Source: Siniperca chuatsi (taxonomy: Eukaryota; Chordata; Actinopteri; Centrarchiformes; Sinipercidae). Taken from it: a DNA stretch of 64,000 nt. Made by a program: the position numbers and the translations under genes. How positions within the stretch are numbered: the stretch's first letter is position 1; the number at the start of each line of letters is the position of its first letter. The notes beneath the pieces were generated by a model, which was not told where the DNA came from, did no database searches, and saw only the letters and a program-made list of their open reading frames with translations. Positions 1-11,542 of this stretch are shown here, piece by piece. The stretch covers positions 10,934,175-10,998,174 of the forward strand of contig NC_058046.1 in the NCBI RefSeq assembly GCF_020085105.1, read 5' to 3'.

Positions 1-457
1 AATCAACAGAGAACACTTCACGGCCACTCCTTAACGTGCTCCAATTAGGAAGCAGTTTAGGGGAGACTCCCCACCACTCATTATTGTCATCCGTTATGTC
101 TGTCTGCCATCTCTTTGTCTGTTTGGCGGCAGGGATAAGAACCTTTCACGTCCTGTTAATTATCCATTTATCCAAGGTGAATATACTGCAGCCACTGACT
201 GGTATCCTATTTATAAACCCATCTGCTTAATGGAGCTGCAAAGCCAATTGCAGTTTATCCCTAATCAAATAATGAATTCACATCTGTCACCCTGAGGTTA
301 AGCTGCATGTCATATATCTCATTATGTCATGACTTTGATTCAGGCTTTTTTTTTTCTCTACTTCCTGTAGATTCACTAAAATAGGAAAAGTAGCTCTATT
401 TGTTTTGCTAACGCATGGACCGGAGATGTCTGTCTCCTTAACTTGTCTTCCTCCCAG

Positions 458-759
458 GCGGCATCTTCTTCATCCATGAGAGCTTCATCCTGCAGCACGC
501 TGCAGCCATCTGCGAGTGGGTCTTCACAGTGGACATTCTGGTCTTCTACGGCACCTTCACCTACGAGTTTGGCACTGTCACCAGCGAGACCATGATGACA
601 GGCCTGCAGCAGAGTCACCACCTCGGATCAGGGGTTATCATGGGCCCCAGGGCCCGGGGCTCGACATTGGGCGGGGCGACTAAGGGCCTCAAGTCCCCCG
701 GGGGAAGCAGCACATCCACACATCTCAACTGTACGCCGGAGAGCATAGCCATGTTGTAG
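458..759 (+). CDS. tmem150a: tmem150a, last coding exon (partial gene)
   Basis: Final exon of a TMEM150/FRAG1/DRAM-family membrane protein; the rest of the gene lies left of the window. TMEM150A is a multi-pass plasma-membrane protein linked in mammals to PI4-kinase complex function. The exon opens after a tcctcccag acceptor, with two bases completing a split codon, then reads [20 protein letters not shown] through the last hydrophobic segment ([18 protein letters not shown]). It ends in a cytoplasmic tail rich in Gly, Ser and Thr ([16 protein letters not shown], stop tag 757-759). That tail is nearly identical to my recollection of human TMEM150A's C-terminus, which separates it from TMEM150B and C. 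Being next to rnf181 also fits, because the two are neighbours in mammals. No upstream exon was recognised in 1-457. Teleost a/b paralogue status cannot be decided here. Confidence 0.86.
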
Positions 760-3700
760 CTCTGCATCGCGGCACAAAGGTCTGAAATGTCACTGCAGAG
801 GTGCTTCATGGGCTCCCACAGGAAGGCAAGGCAACAGAGGCATCATGTGGAGGAAGAGAGGAAGTTCTGATATCTTTAACCATTTATCCCATCAGTAATG
901 CAGTTCTATCTTTCTTACTTTATTTTATTTTGTTTCCACCGTTGGTACAAGCCACTACAGTCAAATGTCCTGTTACATTTTCTGTAGCGATGTTGAAAGG
1001 AGGGCTGAATGTGTGGAGCCAGTTTGAGTACTGGAACCATGAATGTTTTGCTGGCTGCTGATTTGGGTAATTCTTCACAAGAATAGGTTGTTTCCTGAAT
1101 GGAAGTTTTTCTTCTTTTGTTTCTATAACTGTGCATCACTGGTTTTCCCTTCCCCAGACACTCCTTCATGAACTACCCGATGCTTTGCGTGCCCCACCTG
1201 TTTTGGCCTTTTGCTTATCTCTGCACGGCATTTTGAATGAAAGAACAACAATAGCAATTTATGTTTGAGTTATGAATTTGCGTAGTAAGTAGAAAGTACT
1301 GAATGTTTGAGAAGTGAATAGTTAACAGTTATGTATGTTTTACAGGCTGTAAGCGTATGGCCTTTTTAATCAATCAATCAAGCATAAATTATCTGTCAAA
1401 TTATTGGCAAAAATCATTAATTTCACCTGACAATTTTATTTGATTGCACAGATGATTTTAATGCAAATTGTGATGGTATTTTTTAAATAATTTTACAAAA
1501 TATGTATACATGTATCTTGAGCCACTATCACTCTTGAGATCATAATCCATTTCATTGACATGTGAGTGCAGGATGGCTGCATAAGAAAAAAAAAAACCTA
1601 CTGGTCTGTTCTGTTGTAACGACTCGGACTGTGTGCATCTCAATCGCTTTTTTTAACTGAGATTCTCTGAAGTAGTCTCCCTGGATGTCATTCCATTCTT
1701 GTCTCACAAGTTGCATTTCTTTGTGACATTTTCATTTCATGCTACCTTTTTATTTCATTGACTGTCATGTCCGGTGCAATAATTACCATGAATCATCTGA
1801 TAATTTATGCTCCATTGGAGCGAATAATGCCTTTTTCAGTGTGTTGGAGTTGAACACAGGACTTTTTTTTTATTTTTATTTTTTTTTATTAAAACAAGTG
1901 ACACCAAGACATTTGAAGTGACCTACATCTTACAGTATAACAAGTGGGTGTGTGTAGGTAAAACTATAATCCAACTAATATTTTTGCAGAATAACAATTA
2001 TTCACACATTGATTTGATTCAAGGCTGGACCCTTGGAAGCCTTATTTGAGTTTTGAGAATAGGTTTTCTGTTAAATATTCAGTGATGTGAAGCCTTCTCA
2101 GTACTTACAGGGGAGGATTTGTTCACAGGCTTTAACTGCGAGGTGAATATGATGCTTGCAGACCTTGTGCCATAAACCTCATGGCGTTACAATGGTGTCA
2201 ATACAGTGTTAGAACCAGACAATTCCACACAGGACTGAAGTGAAAGCGTGTCATATATTGAGGTTTCTGTATGATTTCCTGTTGCCAATTTCTCTTAGTA
2301 ATCATTACAGTTGAATTAGCTCAACACCAGACTGCCACAAACTACCACTCTTCAAACTAAAGCTGACTAATGCCACCTGATATAACACTCAGATTAAGTT
2401 CTTGTTTAAGTGAGTGAGCCGTTGTTGTTTCATCACACACACAGTATTCTGCTCTCTGCATAGTGTTGATACATTTTTAACTGTCTAACCACTGGATGCC
2501 AGCAATACACGTTTTTAAAAAGGTCACATCACCTACCTCTTATCTTTTGTGGGTTTGATGTTCTGAGGTAAAAGCTAGAGTTCCAACATGTTTTCCATCT
2601 CACAATGGTTTGAGGTTGAGAAAAGTATTTAATATGATAGCGGCTCAGCAATCCACAGCTCAATCCACAAAGATCTGTCTCGATGAGTGTCAGCGTTTGA
2701 CAGGACAGTGGATCTGCTGTCACACGAGTTGCATAATCATGTGTCAGGTCAGTTTTCTTTACTTTTCATGCAAATGATTTAACTTCCCTTTCTTTCTGGG
2801 ACTGCAGCAATCCTAATCTTGCCAAAAAAGACTGGAATCCAATGGAGCTTTGATTGGTTTTCTGTGAGTCGGCAGTAGGTGTATGAATTGGTATGAGTGC
2901 ACTGTTTTAGCCTTATCCCTCGTACTGTGCCAGGGGAACATGTTCAGATAGTTTCTTTTTGTATCTTGTGTTCAGCTGTAGCCTATTTCACCATACTGTA
3001 ACTAAGTCACAAGGTGTGACTACAAATGGCAGCTTGTATGAGTCCTCACATCAGGGTTGGATTTATTCTGTAACAGCATCTTATCCATAATACCATCTTC
3101 CACAGGCCAAAATTTAAAGGTGGATTCTACAACCTTTTTTCTTTTCGTTCTGTCAAACTGTACACCTCAGTAAGCTGTCACATGGTATCTTTGTTTGTGG
3201 GAGAATCCTATATTCAAAAGGCTGCCTGACCTGTACATGTCTTGAACTCTAGCAACAACAACACAGAAACAAATGTCTCTAAAAATGTATTGGTCATATT
3301 TCCTCAATTTGAAAATTATGTAAGAGAATGGTAATGAGTCAGAGAAATCCCAGAAAACAAGTCAACACAGGTGATTTTGTTTCCTTTTATAAATTCTGTA
3401 AATATGTATGATTTGTCTATCATTTAGGTATTTTCATTTGACAGAGATTTATATTCAAATATGAAATAAAAATGATAAATTATTCGCAGATGTTTTGCAT
3501 GGGCTGTTCTTTAAACAGAAAAATTGCCTTTGTTTCCTTATAAACAGCAACCTTTTCAGTAAGTTGCTGCTTAAAACACACAGCAAAATGACATCATAGT
3601 TATACAGTACTTATATAGACAGTGTGGAATAGTATTAGTACCAGCCTGTAAGTATGGTTAATAGTCTTTGGGTGGTTGTTTCTTTATATAAAAAGCAGCT

Positions 3701-5123
3701 CTATTTATTTGCAAGCAGACATAAACAATTTTGGGCAGAGCAGCTGATATAAAGAATGGCTAACATGCATACATACAAAATCACACCAAGCTGAGCAGAG
3801 TCAGCAGAGGTTCAGGTCCAAAACTGTGTGTTAACACATGGGTTTTCGCAGATTACTCCTGTCGTATGGAAGCAGTATAAGTTAATTATAATAAGGGACT
3901 GCCATGTGATGTAGAAGCATCAAAACCAATTCAGACCACACTGGTTATGTTAATAATTGTTCATCTGCCTAGGCCAGAAGAGAGGAGATGCTTTCTCAAA
4001 CATCTAAACAACAACATGGGACAAGTTAAAGAGGAACTCTTTAACTTGGCAGAAACCAATTTTACACATAAAGGTCAGTTTACTCAGCATGAGGAGTACT
4101 ACAACCAGTGGAAAATTCTTCCTTTGGCTTGGAGACTACAAATTTACAGACAGCCTGTGTTACACTGGGGGCGTGGAGTTTGAAGATGTGGGTTTAACAT
4201 AAAAATGCATAATGAGAAGTGCAGGATCCAGCATCTTTGGAGGTTGAGCCATACTAGGGACTCAGGACATCTCAGCCTCTGCTGCTTTCATTTTGACATT
4301 TTGTTCTTTCGATCCATCTTTAATGAGTACCCAGAATTAATGAAAGTGTATACTACATTGCTGGAGTGCACTTTAAAATTAAAAATCATATTTTAACATT
4401 TAAACATTTGTGGGAAAACAATAACAAAAAATGAGTCACTGATTAAAATATATTCCTATTCATATTAATTAGACAAACACTGCTGAACAGCGTTTTTATG
4501 CGTTTAAAGCTCATACATTTATATAAAAAAGGAATAAAGAGACTGAACTGAAATACTTTAGTGCTTCAGTGCTGCTGTCAACAGCATACTCATCTTAAAA
4601 TATATTCATCCTAACTAGTGAGAAAACAGCCTTTATCCAACTTAGAGACAAGCATTTTCAGTTTTCAATGACCCTGTTGCATATGCTGCGTTCAAGCCAT
4701 GTCAAATGAATGAAAAGAACAGGAACGGTCACACATTATTAGAGTATGGTTACAACTATTGCTAGCCTTGTGGTCACACCATATAAAATAGAAATGAAGC
4801 CTAAATGAGCTATCTTTATTGTGTTACATATTTGTAATATTGGATTTTATTTAGATGGCGTTGCCAGTGATGGTGGCTTTGCAGCCATTTTGCCAATGAT
4901 TTCTTGATAGTTCTGTAATTCTTGGGACATATCTTAGATGTCAGACATTCCTGATATTTCTGCCTCGTAACTACAAATATGAGTCGTTACTTCCCGCCCC
5001 CATGCTTGAAAAATTACATTCTGTTCGAAATGGCATGAACGCAGCAATATGCATTTCCTGAAGTTTTCAGTAAAATGTCACTGTTGCCACTCTGCCACAA
5101 ACTTGCACCACAGCACTGTCATG
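760..5123. other. tmem150a 3' UTR and convergent intergenic DNA
   Basis: No coding exon was recognised. The first part should be tmem150a 3' UTR; an aataaa-type signal occurs near 3465 (gaaataaaaatg), but its use is unproven. ORFs here are short and non-repetitive, with no family resemblance. The right end should hold the rnf181 3' UTR on the minus strand. Confidence 0.5.
4815..4851 (-). terminator. candidate rnf181 polyadenylation signals
   Basis: Two minus-strand AATAAA hexamers (tttatt at 4815-4820 and 4846-4851) lie about 300 bp past the rnf181 stop codon, a normal distance for a short 3' UTR. This rests on the hexamer and position only. Confidence 0.4.
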
Positions 5124-6285
5124 TCATGTGTACATGGCTCCATGTAGGTCTTCCAGCCTGTGCTCTCTCTGTTTTCTTCTCTCCTACAGGACAGAAAAAA
5201 CTATTGAGCCAGGTACTGATGCCATATTGAAAGCACAGTTCGAACATGAGGATCAATTTACACCATCCAATGCGTATTCACACACTCACCTTATCTTTTT
5301 TAAACTCCTCATACTCTGGATTGTCAGTTGGTAATTCAAGTCGGCAGAGCGGACAGGAGTTAGTCTAAAATTGCAAACATGCAAAAGATTTTAAAAGGAA
5401 TTCTAAGTCGCCACTCAAACGTTTCTATGTCCGATGTAGAATGAAATTCTGAATTACACATTTGTGTGATTTACCTTGCCCAACCAGGGCAGTATACATC
5501 CTGAGTGGAAAAGGTGTTTGCAAGGCATTTCTCGCACCGTCTCTTGTTCCTCGAACTCCAGCAAACACACGGGACACTTGAGACCTTTGTCTGTGAGAAC
5601 AATAAACCAGATTTAATTCCTCTAATGTTATTAATCCAGGAAAGGTTTGCAAAATACGCTTACTCATTTCCTGCATCAGCATGCTTCACATTCACACAAA
5701 TCTGCCCAGGTCCTGTATTTCTGGCTAATAAGAGGTTTCACTGGAGCAAGTGAAGGACAAATCTATCCTCAGGTACAAACTATTTCAACAAATTGAGTTT
5801 GTGATCCACCAACTTTCTCTCAGCCTGTCTGTAAGCATGAGCCCTCTCTCTACTATCATCATTTTCTTCCTCTACATTTCTTGAATGTCAGTTAAAAAAC
5901 AAAACAAAACAGGCTTATTGTAAATATGAACGTAAAACACGTTTAATTCTACTGGAGCAAATGTCCGTCACCTGCTTGCTCTGGAGAAATGATGACCACA
6001 GTGAGGGTCTGAACAGCAGTTTTGGCAGCCGGAGGAGGAAGGCGCTGGTCCCAGTCTGACAAGTCGAACGCCCCTGAGTCAATTAAGTCCAAGCCCTGCA
6101 TTAAAGACCTATATGCGCAAACCAACAGTCAATCAGAGCACTGTGCACTGTTAATCAATGTAAAGAATTACAATGTGTCTGAAGTGTGTTCAGCCTCACC
6201 TGGCCAGTTCAAGTAGTGCATTCTGGCGATACTGTTCCTCAGGGTTGGTGGGCTCACAGTCGTGTTCGTCAAAGTAGGATGCCAT
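5124..6285 (-). CDS. rnf181: rnf181, RING-H2 E3 ubiquitin ligase (complete, 5 coding exons)
   Basis: RNF181 is a small cytosolic E3 ubiquitin ligase. Coding exons on the minus strand are 6285-6200, 6108-5972, 5590-5475, 5364-5290 and 5183-5124. Phases join cleanly to give 157 residues, the normal family size. The protein starts [12 protein letters not shown] and ends [10 protein letters not shown], both family signatures. The RING-H2 ligands are visible: C80-x2-C83, C98-x-H100-x2-H103-x2-C106 and C117-x2-C120, in the segment [11 protein letters not shown] to [10 protein letters not shown]. Exon 2 begins at 6108, after catatag; the nearer gcag at about 6095 would break the frame. The start is fixed by family identity and by an acceptor (ctgccag) at 6328 just upstream in the 5' UTR. 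The C-terminal tail is basic and charged. Nothing suggests a pseudogene. Confidence 0.95.
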
Positions 6286-7124
6286 TTTGGTCCAGCCAAC
6301 GTGTGTGTCCTCCTTGCATTAAGAGACCTGGCAGACATATGTACCCTGAAGGTAAACTAATTTGTCAAAAACATAAAATCCACCGCTGATGAGGGCTGAG
6401 GGTTGAGGGATTAGGCAGAACCTTATAACTGATGAGTGAGTAACCATCACTTTAGTGTCACTCCAGGACACATGGAGAGAAGCTGCAGCTATGCCAAACT
6501 TCCTCTTCTCTGACATGTATTATGTCTTTATAAATAAACAGTGCTGTGGCTACCTGGTGTATTATCAGTGTGAAATCAATAGACAAAAAGGTGTGACCCT
6601 CAATATATCATATTTAAATATGTGCTAAAGGGCAATGCTCTACAACTGAAGACGTCGCCAGGAGCGACTCTTTAATTAATCAAATACAATATACAAACAA
6701 TAGTGTTCATTAATATAAACATGCGACTGTTTAGCGGTATTGCCCTAAAAAGGTTTTTCCACCAAACCATAAAGTTTTAAGTAGTGAGCAACACTAAGCA
6801 CAGCCAGCCAATGTTAAACTCGATAAAGTTCCTCAAATAAATTACTGTTTAGTACACTTCTTGCATGAATGCCGAATTGAAAAACCGTCACAGTATTGAA
6901 AACGTATGCAATAAGAGTCATTCTCTGATAAACAAGGACACATACATGTTGAGGTTATTTACTGAGTTTGGTATACTTATAACAGAGGCACGGCTAAAGT
7001 CTGTACAAGTTGGAGAAACTCTAAGGTCTTGCTAGTCTCAAACAGACTTAACATGCTGTACAAAAGAATAAATTGTTAACACATTCTTGGCGAGACTTAA
7101 CAAATTAGCTCGACTTTGACTTAC

Positions 7125-7170
7125 CCGAAATGTTAGCAACAATAAACATGTCACTCTTCCGGGTTGGACG
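7125..7170 (-). promoter_or_regulatory. probable non-coding first exon and promoter of rnf181
   Basis: A strong donor on the minus strand (CATTTCGG|gtaagtc, exon edge 7125) follows a short GC-richer stretch. It pairs with the acceptor at 6328 that opens the exon carrying the rnf181 ATG. The transcription start is not defined; the right edge is a guess. Confidence 0.5.
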
Positions 7171-7780
7171 ATATTAACCGGTAGTTCTTTGTCCAATCAC
7201 AGTAGCGAATCGATCCCTTCCCTTCTTCTTCTGAAAATCTTTTGGCGGTTGGCAAACAACAATGTTGCATTACCGCCACCAATTGGTACGGGGCGTGTAC
7301 TGGCGTTGTAAATCTATGGATTCTAGATAGTTTGTTGTTTTTCAATCAATCAATTGATGAACTTGAATCTGAGCAATTACTCTCCAAGGTCTCATCTCTC
7401 CAATCCAGTGCCAGGCTAACATGTGTCACTGTTTCCCAGTACAAACTGATAATTTACCATTATTTTCCCAATCTGAAGGTTACTCAAACTGCAAATGCAA
7501 TATCAGCTTTCTTCTCTTGTATTACTTATTGGTTGGGTGTTGTGGTAATAGTGACTTTCTACATGTCTCTATTGTTTATGCATTCAAAATAAACTCCTTA
7601 TCTTTACACCTCTTCTTCAATCTTGGAGTAGGAAGAGGACTGAGGAGGTATTCTACAGTTAATGTTATGTTAATGGCTAATGTTTGTGTTCCAAGGTGTT
7701 TCCTTAAGCTTAAGAGCAAAAACGACGCACTGAGTAAACGCATATGACAAACGAAGCCTGTGGACAACATTTTGATACCA
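7171..7780. other. rnf181 upstream / paxillin downstream spacer
   Basis: No gene was recognised. The open frames at 7242-7592 and 7421-7747 (+) show no domain and lie in AT-rich DNA. The stretch at about 7235-7300 (ggcggttggcaaacaac and following) looks like an interspersed sequence I have seen in fish DNA, but I cannot name it. Confidence 0.35.
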
Positions 7781-7788
7781 AAACAGAA

Positions 7789-7794
7789 TTTATT
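7789..7794 (-). terminator. candidate distal polyadenylation signal of paxillin
   Basis: Minus-strand AATAAA (tttatt) in a context consistent with a mRNA 3' end. It would give paxillin a 3' UTR of about 3.75 kb, including the Tc1 insertion. Nearer signals could be used instead. Confidence 0.35.
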
Positions 7795-8519
7795 TGCGTA
7801 ATCAGACTAGAGGAATCTCACTACTCATAACTATTGACATTCAAAGTGAAAAGGGAAAAAAAGTGAACAAGACACAAAAACAATTCAAAGAAGGTATGGC
7901 TTTGGTTAAATAACACTACTAAATTGATTCGAAGAGACAACTGTTACATGATATCTTAAATAGAGTGAGAAAAGATTTAAGGCTCTAGAATTCCCTGAAC
8001 AAGACAAAAGGCCTGATGTATCTGCTGCATGTCATGATTAACCACGCACAGACCCAACCTGGTGGTCATACAGAAGATGCTACTCAGATACTGAGGGAAA
8101 TGAGTCATCTTAGCCCTTAGATTTATTCTAACAGACCACCAGGCTCTCATTGTAACAGCCTACATTTTTCAGTGGACTCACAGTCTAATAACATGAAAAC
8201 ATAACTATTGACCTGTTATCAGTATTTTGCTGAATTTGCCAGTGTTATTAGACATGGTACTGATACAATGGCACAGACAGCCTGTTAAGAAATACATGCT
8301 GACGCTGAAATACAAAGCTGTTAATCCACAGTTGCATAGAGTTATTGGAATATCACAGGCATATTTTACGGATTTTCTTGCATTATGTACTTCTCTCAAA
8401 ATAGTGAACATTCATTAGCTTCTCAATACAGTAATGGTACCAAAAATACCAAAGTATCTTTGCTATGCCCTCCCACCAGCCCTCTCCCGCTTTGAATGAG
8501 TGGTTATTAAACACATGTA

Positions 8520-8741
8520 CAGTATTGTTCAAAATAATAGCAGTACAATGTGACTAACCAGAATAATCAAGGTTTTTAGTATATTTTTTATTGCTACGTG
8601 GCAAACAAGTTACCAGTAGGTTCAGTAGATTCTCAGAAAACAAATGAGACCCAGCATTCATGATATGCACGCTCTTAAGGCTGTGCAATTGGGGTATTAG
8701 TTGAATTAGTTGAAAGGGGTGTGTTCAAAAAAATAGCAGTG
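8520..8741. repeat. left terminal inverted repeat of the Tc1 element
   Basis: Begins cagtattgttcaaaataata and matches the reverse complement of 9935-10147 almost base for base. It contains outer and inner copies of the gttcaaa(a/t)aatagcagt direct repeat, the presumed transposase binding sites. Confidence 0.93.
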
Positions 8742-8855
8742 TGGCATTCAATCACTGAGGTCATCAATTTTGTGAAGAAACAGGTGTGAATCAGGTGGCC
8801 CCTATTTAAGGATGAAGCCAACACTTGTTGAACATGCATTTGAAAGCTGAGGAAA

Positions 8856-9850
8856 ATGGGTCGTTCAAGACATTGTTCAGAAGAACAGCGTACTTTGATT
8901 AAAAAGTTGATTGGAGAGGGGAAAACCTATAAAGAGGTGCAAAAATGATAGGCTGTTCAGCTAAAATGATCTCCAATGCCTTAAAATGGAGAGCAAAACC
9001 AGAGAGACGTGGAAGAAAACGGAAGACAACCATCAAAATGGATAGAAGAATAACCAGAATGGCAAAGGCTCAGCCAATGATCACCTCCAGGATGATCAAA
9101 GACAGTCTGGAGTTACCCGTAAGTACTGTGACAGTTAGAAGACGTCTGTGTGAAGCTAATCTATTTTCAAGAATCCCCGCAAAGTCCCTCTGTTAAAAAA
9201 AAAGGCATGTGCAGAAGAGGTTACAATTTGCCAAAGAACACATCAACTGGCCTAAAGAGAAATGGAGGAACATTTTGTGGACTGATGAGAGCAAAATAGT
9301 TCTTTTTGGGTCCAAGGGCCACAGGCAGTTTGTGAGACGACCCCCAAACTCTGAATTCAAGCCACAGTACACAGTGAAGACAGTGAAGCATGGAGGTGCA
9401 AGCATCATGATATGGGCATGTTTCTCCTACTATGGTGTTGGGCCTATTTATCGCATACCAGGGATCATGGATCAGTTTGCATATGTTAAAATACTTGAAG
9501 AGGTCATGTTGCCCTATGCTGAAGAGGACATGCCCTTGAAATGGTTGTTTCAACAAGACAATGACCCAAAACACACTAGTAAACGGGCAAAGTCTTGGTT
9601 CCAAACCAACAAAATTAATGTTATGGAGTGGCCAGCCCAATCTCCAGACCTTAATCCAATTGAGAACTTGTGGGGTGATATCAAAAATGCTGTTTCTGAA
9701 GCAAAACCAAGAAATGTGAATGAATTGTGGAATGTTGTTAAAGAATCATGGAGTGGAATAACAGCTGAGAGGTGCCACAAGTTGGTTGACTCCATGCCAC
9801 ACAGATGTCAAGCAGTTTTAAAAAACTGTGGTCATACAACTAAATATTAG
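8856..9850 (+). pseudogene. Tc1-like transposase, frame-disrupted
   Basis: Starts at 8856 (MGRSRHCSEEQR), giving the paired helix-turn-helix DNA-binding half, then the DDE catalytic half. It reads in three blocks. The first frame hits tga shortly before 8945 in an A-run where one base seems missing. The block 8945-9196 stops after RIPAKSLC. The main block 9209-9850 continues to a natural end, GHTTKY. A-run indels near 8940 and 9195, plus a shift near 9172, explain the breaks. Catalytic residues of the DD34E triad are still visible: Asp in LWTDESK, Asp in QQDNDPKH and Glu in NPIENLW, so decay affects the N-terminal joins more than the active site. The element is not expected to make active transposase. 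Confidence 0.92.
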
Positions 9851-9934
9851 TTTAGTGATTCACAGGATTGCTAAATCCCAGAAAAATTTTTTTTTTGTAC
9901 AAAATAGTTTTGAGTTTGTACAGTCAAAGGTAGA

Positions 9935-10147
9935 CACTGCTATTTTTTTGAACACACCCCTTTCAACTAATACCCCAATTGCACAGCCTTAAGAGCGTGC
10001 ATATCATGAATGCTGGGTCTTGTTTGTTTTCTGAGAATCTACTGAACCTACTGGTAACTTGTTTGCCACGTAGCAATAAAAAATATACTAAAAACCTTGA
10101 TTATTCTGGTTAGTCACATTGTACTGCTATTATTTTGAACAATACTG
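9935..10147. repeat. right terminal inverted repeat of the Tc1 element
   Basis: Mirror of the left terminus, ending tattttgaacaatactg before TA. It lacks the 9-bp ttagttgaa duplication present on the left. Confidence 0.93.
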
Positions 10148-10149
10148 TA

Positions 10150-11542
10150 CATGCTAAGCATGCCAGTGCGTTGCTTACAATGTAGCTGCATTGGATATTT
10201 ACAAAAAACTTCTCAGGATGTACTCAGAAACAGTAACGGTAGCGTAAGAGATGCACAGTATACTCCCAATAAATTTGTGTGGTTCCACTTTACTGTATGA
10301 GACAACTGCAAGAAACTGTTTTCAGACTGTTTTCTCTTTTCTTCTGTGAAAAGTATCAAGGAATGATTTGGCAGCACAAAAACGCGAGGTTTGTTTAAAC
10401 ATGTAACAGAGTGAATACTGCAGCTACTGGCGGACGCCTGCGTATTGAATTTCTTCATTAAGAATCACAGTAAAATGTTCATCCATGCATGGTTTGCCTT
10501 TGGCTAAAAAATAGGTGTGCTTCTGATTTTGGAAGCTGTATAAAACTGATTAATTCAATCCTTGCTTCATTTATAAAAGAAACTCAGTTTTGTAACATTC
10601 TGGTATCCACACTTAAAATCTTTATATGCTGGTGTTTTCTTAGGTTGAATGAGTGATTGCGTCTGTAAAAGTCTAAAGACACTGCAATCAATTTCACACT
10701 TACTAAATAATTGTGAATTCTGACAAGCCCATTTCCAGTCAATGCTACAGTGATATCATGGGTTTATCCATCTGCTCTGTCCAACTTTATACCATGGAAA
10801 AAAAGCTAAATGCTACCTAAAAGCCTTTTACCATCTGTTGTAAAAACGTTTTATATTGTAATGTTAAAAAACAGGTCACCTGCTCCCCGCTATAGTTTTC
10901 TGATTTTTATATTTCTTTTTTTATGGTTTCTAAAATGACACGCTCAGCCAGTGAGCAACAATGTCAAACACGCAGAGTATTTCATGGATTTCTACAGTGT
11001 TCAGTACGATTTCAGCACCATCTAGCAAGATAAAAACTAAAAAGATTTGAAAACACAATTATGCAAGAATTACAGAAAAGGAGGACAGCTCAGGGGATTT
11101 AAAAAAACCCTCAGTCTTCTGCATATCAGAATTGATTTGAAAAACACTTGTAATGTCAACTTTGGATGTTTTCAGAATTTTTCTTGAACTCAAGATTTTC
11201 ATTTTCTTTTGAATGTTGAGTATATCTGCGTCACACTTGGCCTTATTGACCCACTCAAAACCGATAAGAACTTCAAAAATCCACAGCTGTCAGGGGGGAC
11301 AGGGATGTTTATCCAAATTTCTGAAGGACAAGTTAAAAGTATTTTAGTCTGGCAGAGACAGTATGCTGCTTCAACCACATGCACATACCTAATCCATACA
11401 CACTTCCAATGAGATCATCAGAGTTCAGACAACCTTCTTTGATACTAACACAATTAATCCCATTCCCACCCTACCTGTGCTAAAGATGCTTTAGACACTT
11501 ATCTAAGCCCTGACCCATACGTAGTAGTGTTTAATGCTCTCC
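10150..11542 (-). other. probable proximal 3' UTR of paxillin
   Basis: Directly downstream of the paxillin stop on its strand, without splice-like or coding exons. It is AT-rich. No repeats of known family were seen. UTR status is inferred from position only. Confidence 0.45.

Larger units (their letters stand above)
8520..10147 (+). mobile_element. Tc1/mariner-family DNA transposon with long IR/DR termini
   Basis: A 1628-bp element flanked on both sides by TA (8518-8519 and 10148-10149), the Tc1 target-site duplication. The terminal inverted repeats run 8520-8741 (222 bp) and 9935-10147 (213 bp); the left one has a small internal repeat of ttagttgaa. Each terminus carries two near-identical 18-bp direct repeats (8527-8544 and 8723-8740; 9936-9953 and 10123-10140). 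This is the IR/DR arrangement known from Sleeping Beauty-like fish elements. The interior holds one transposase reading frame with a few frame disruptions. High similarity of the two ends suggests a fairly recent insertion. It sits in the probable paxillin 3' UTR in antisense orientation to that gene. Confidence 0.95.

Noticed and set aside
3947-4396. Two small plus-strand ORFs in the tmem150a-rnf181 interval
   Set aside because: Short, without start context, domain or splice sites.
7242-7747. Two overlapping plus-strand ORFs of 108 and 116 codons
   Set aside because: No domain, no splice context, AT-rich, and in probable spacer or repeat sequence between rnf181 and the paxillin 3' end.
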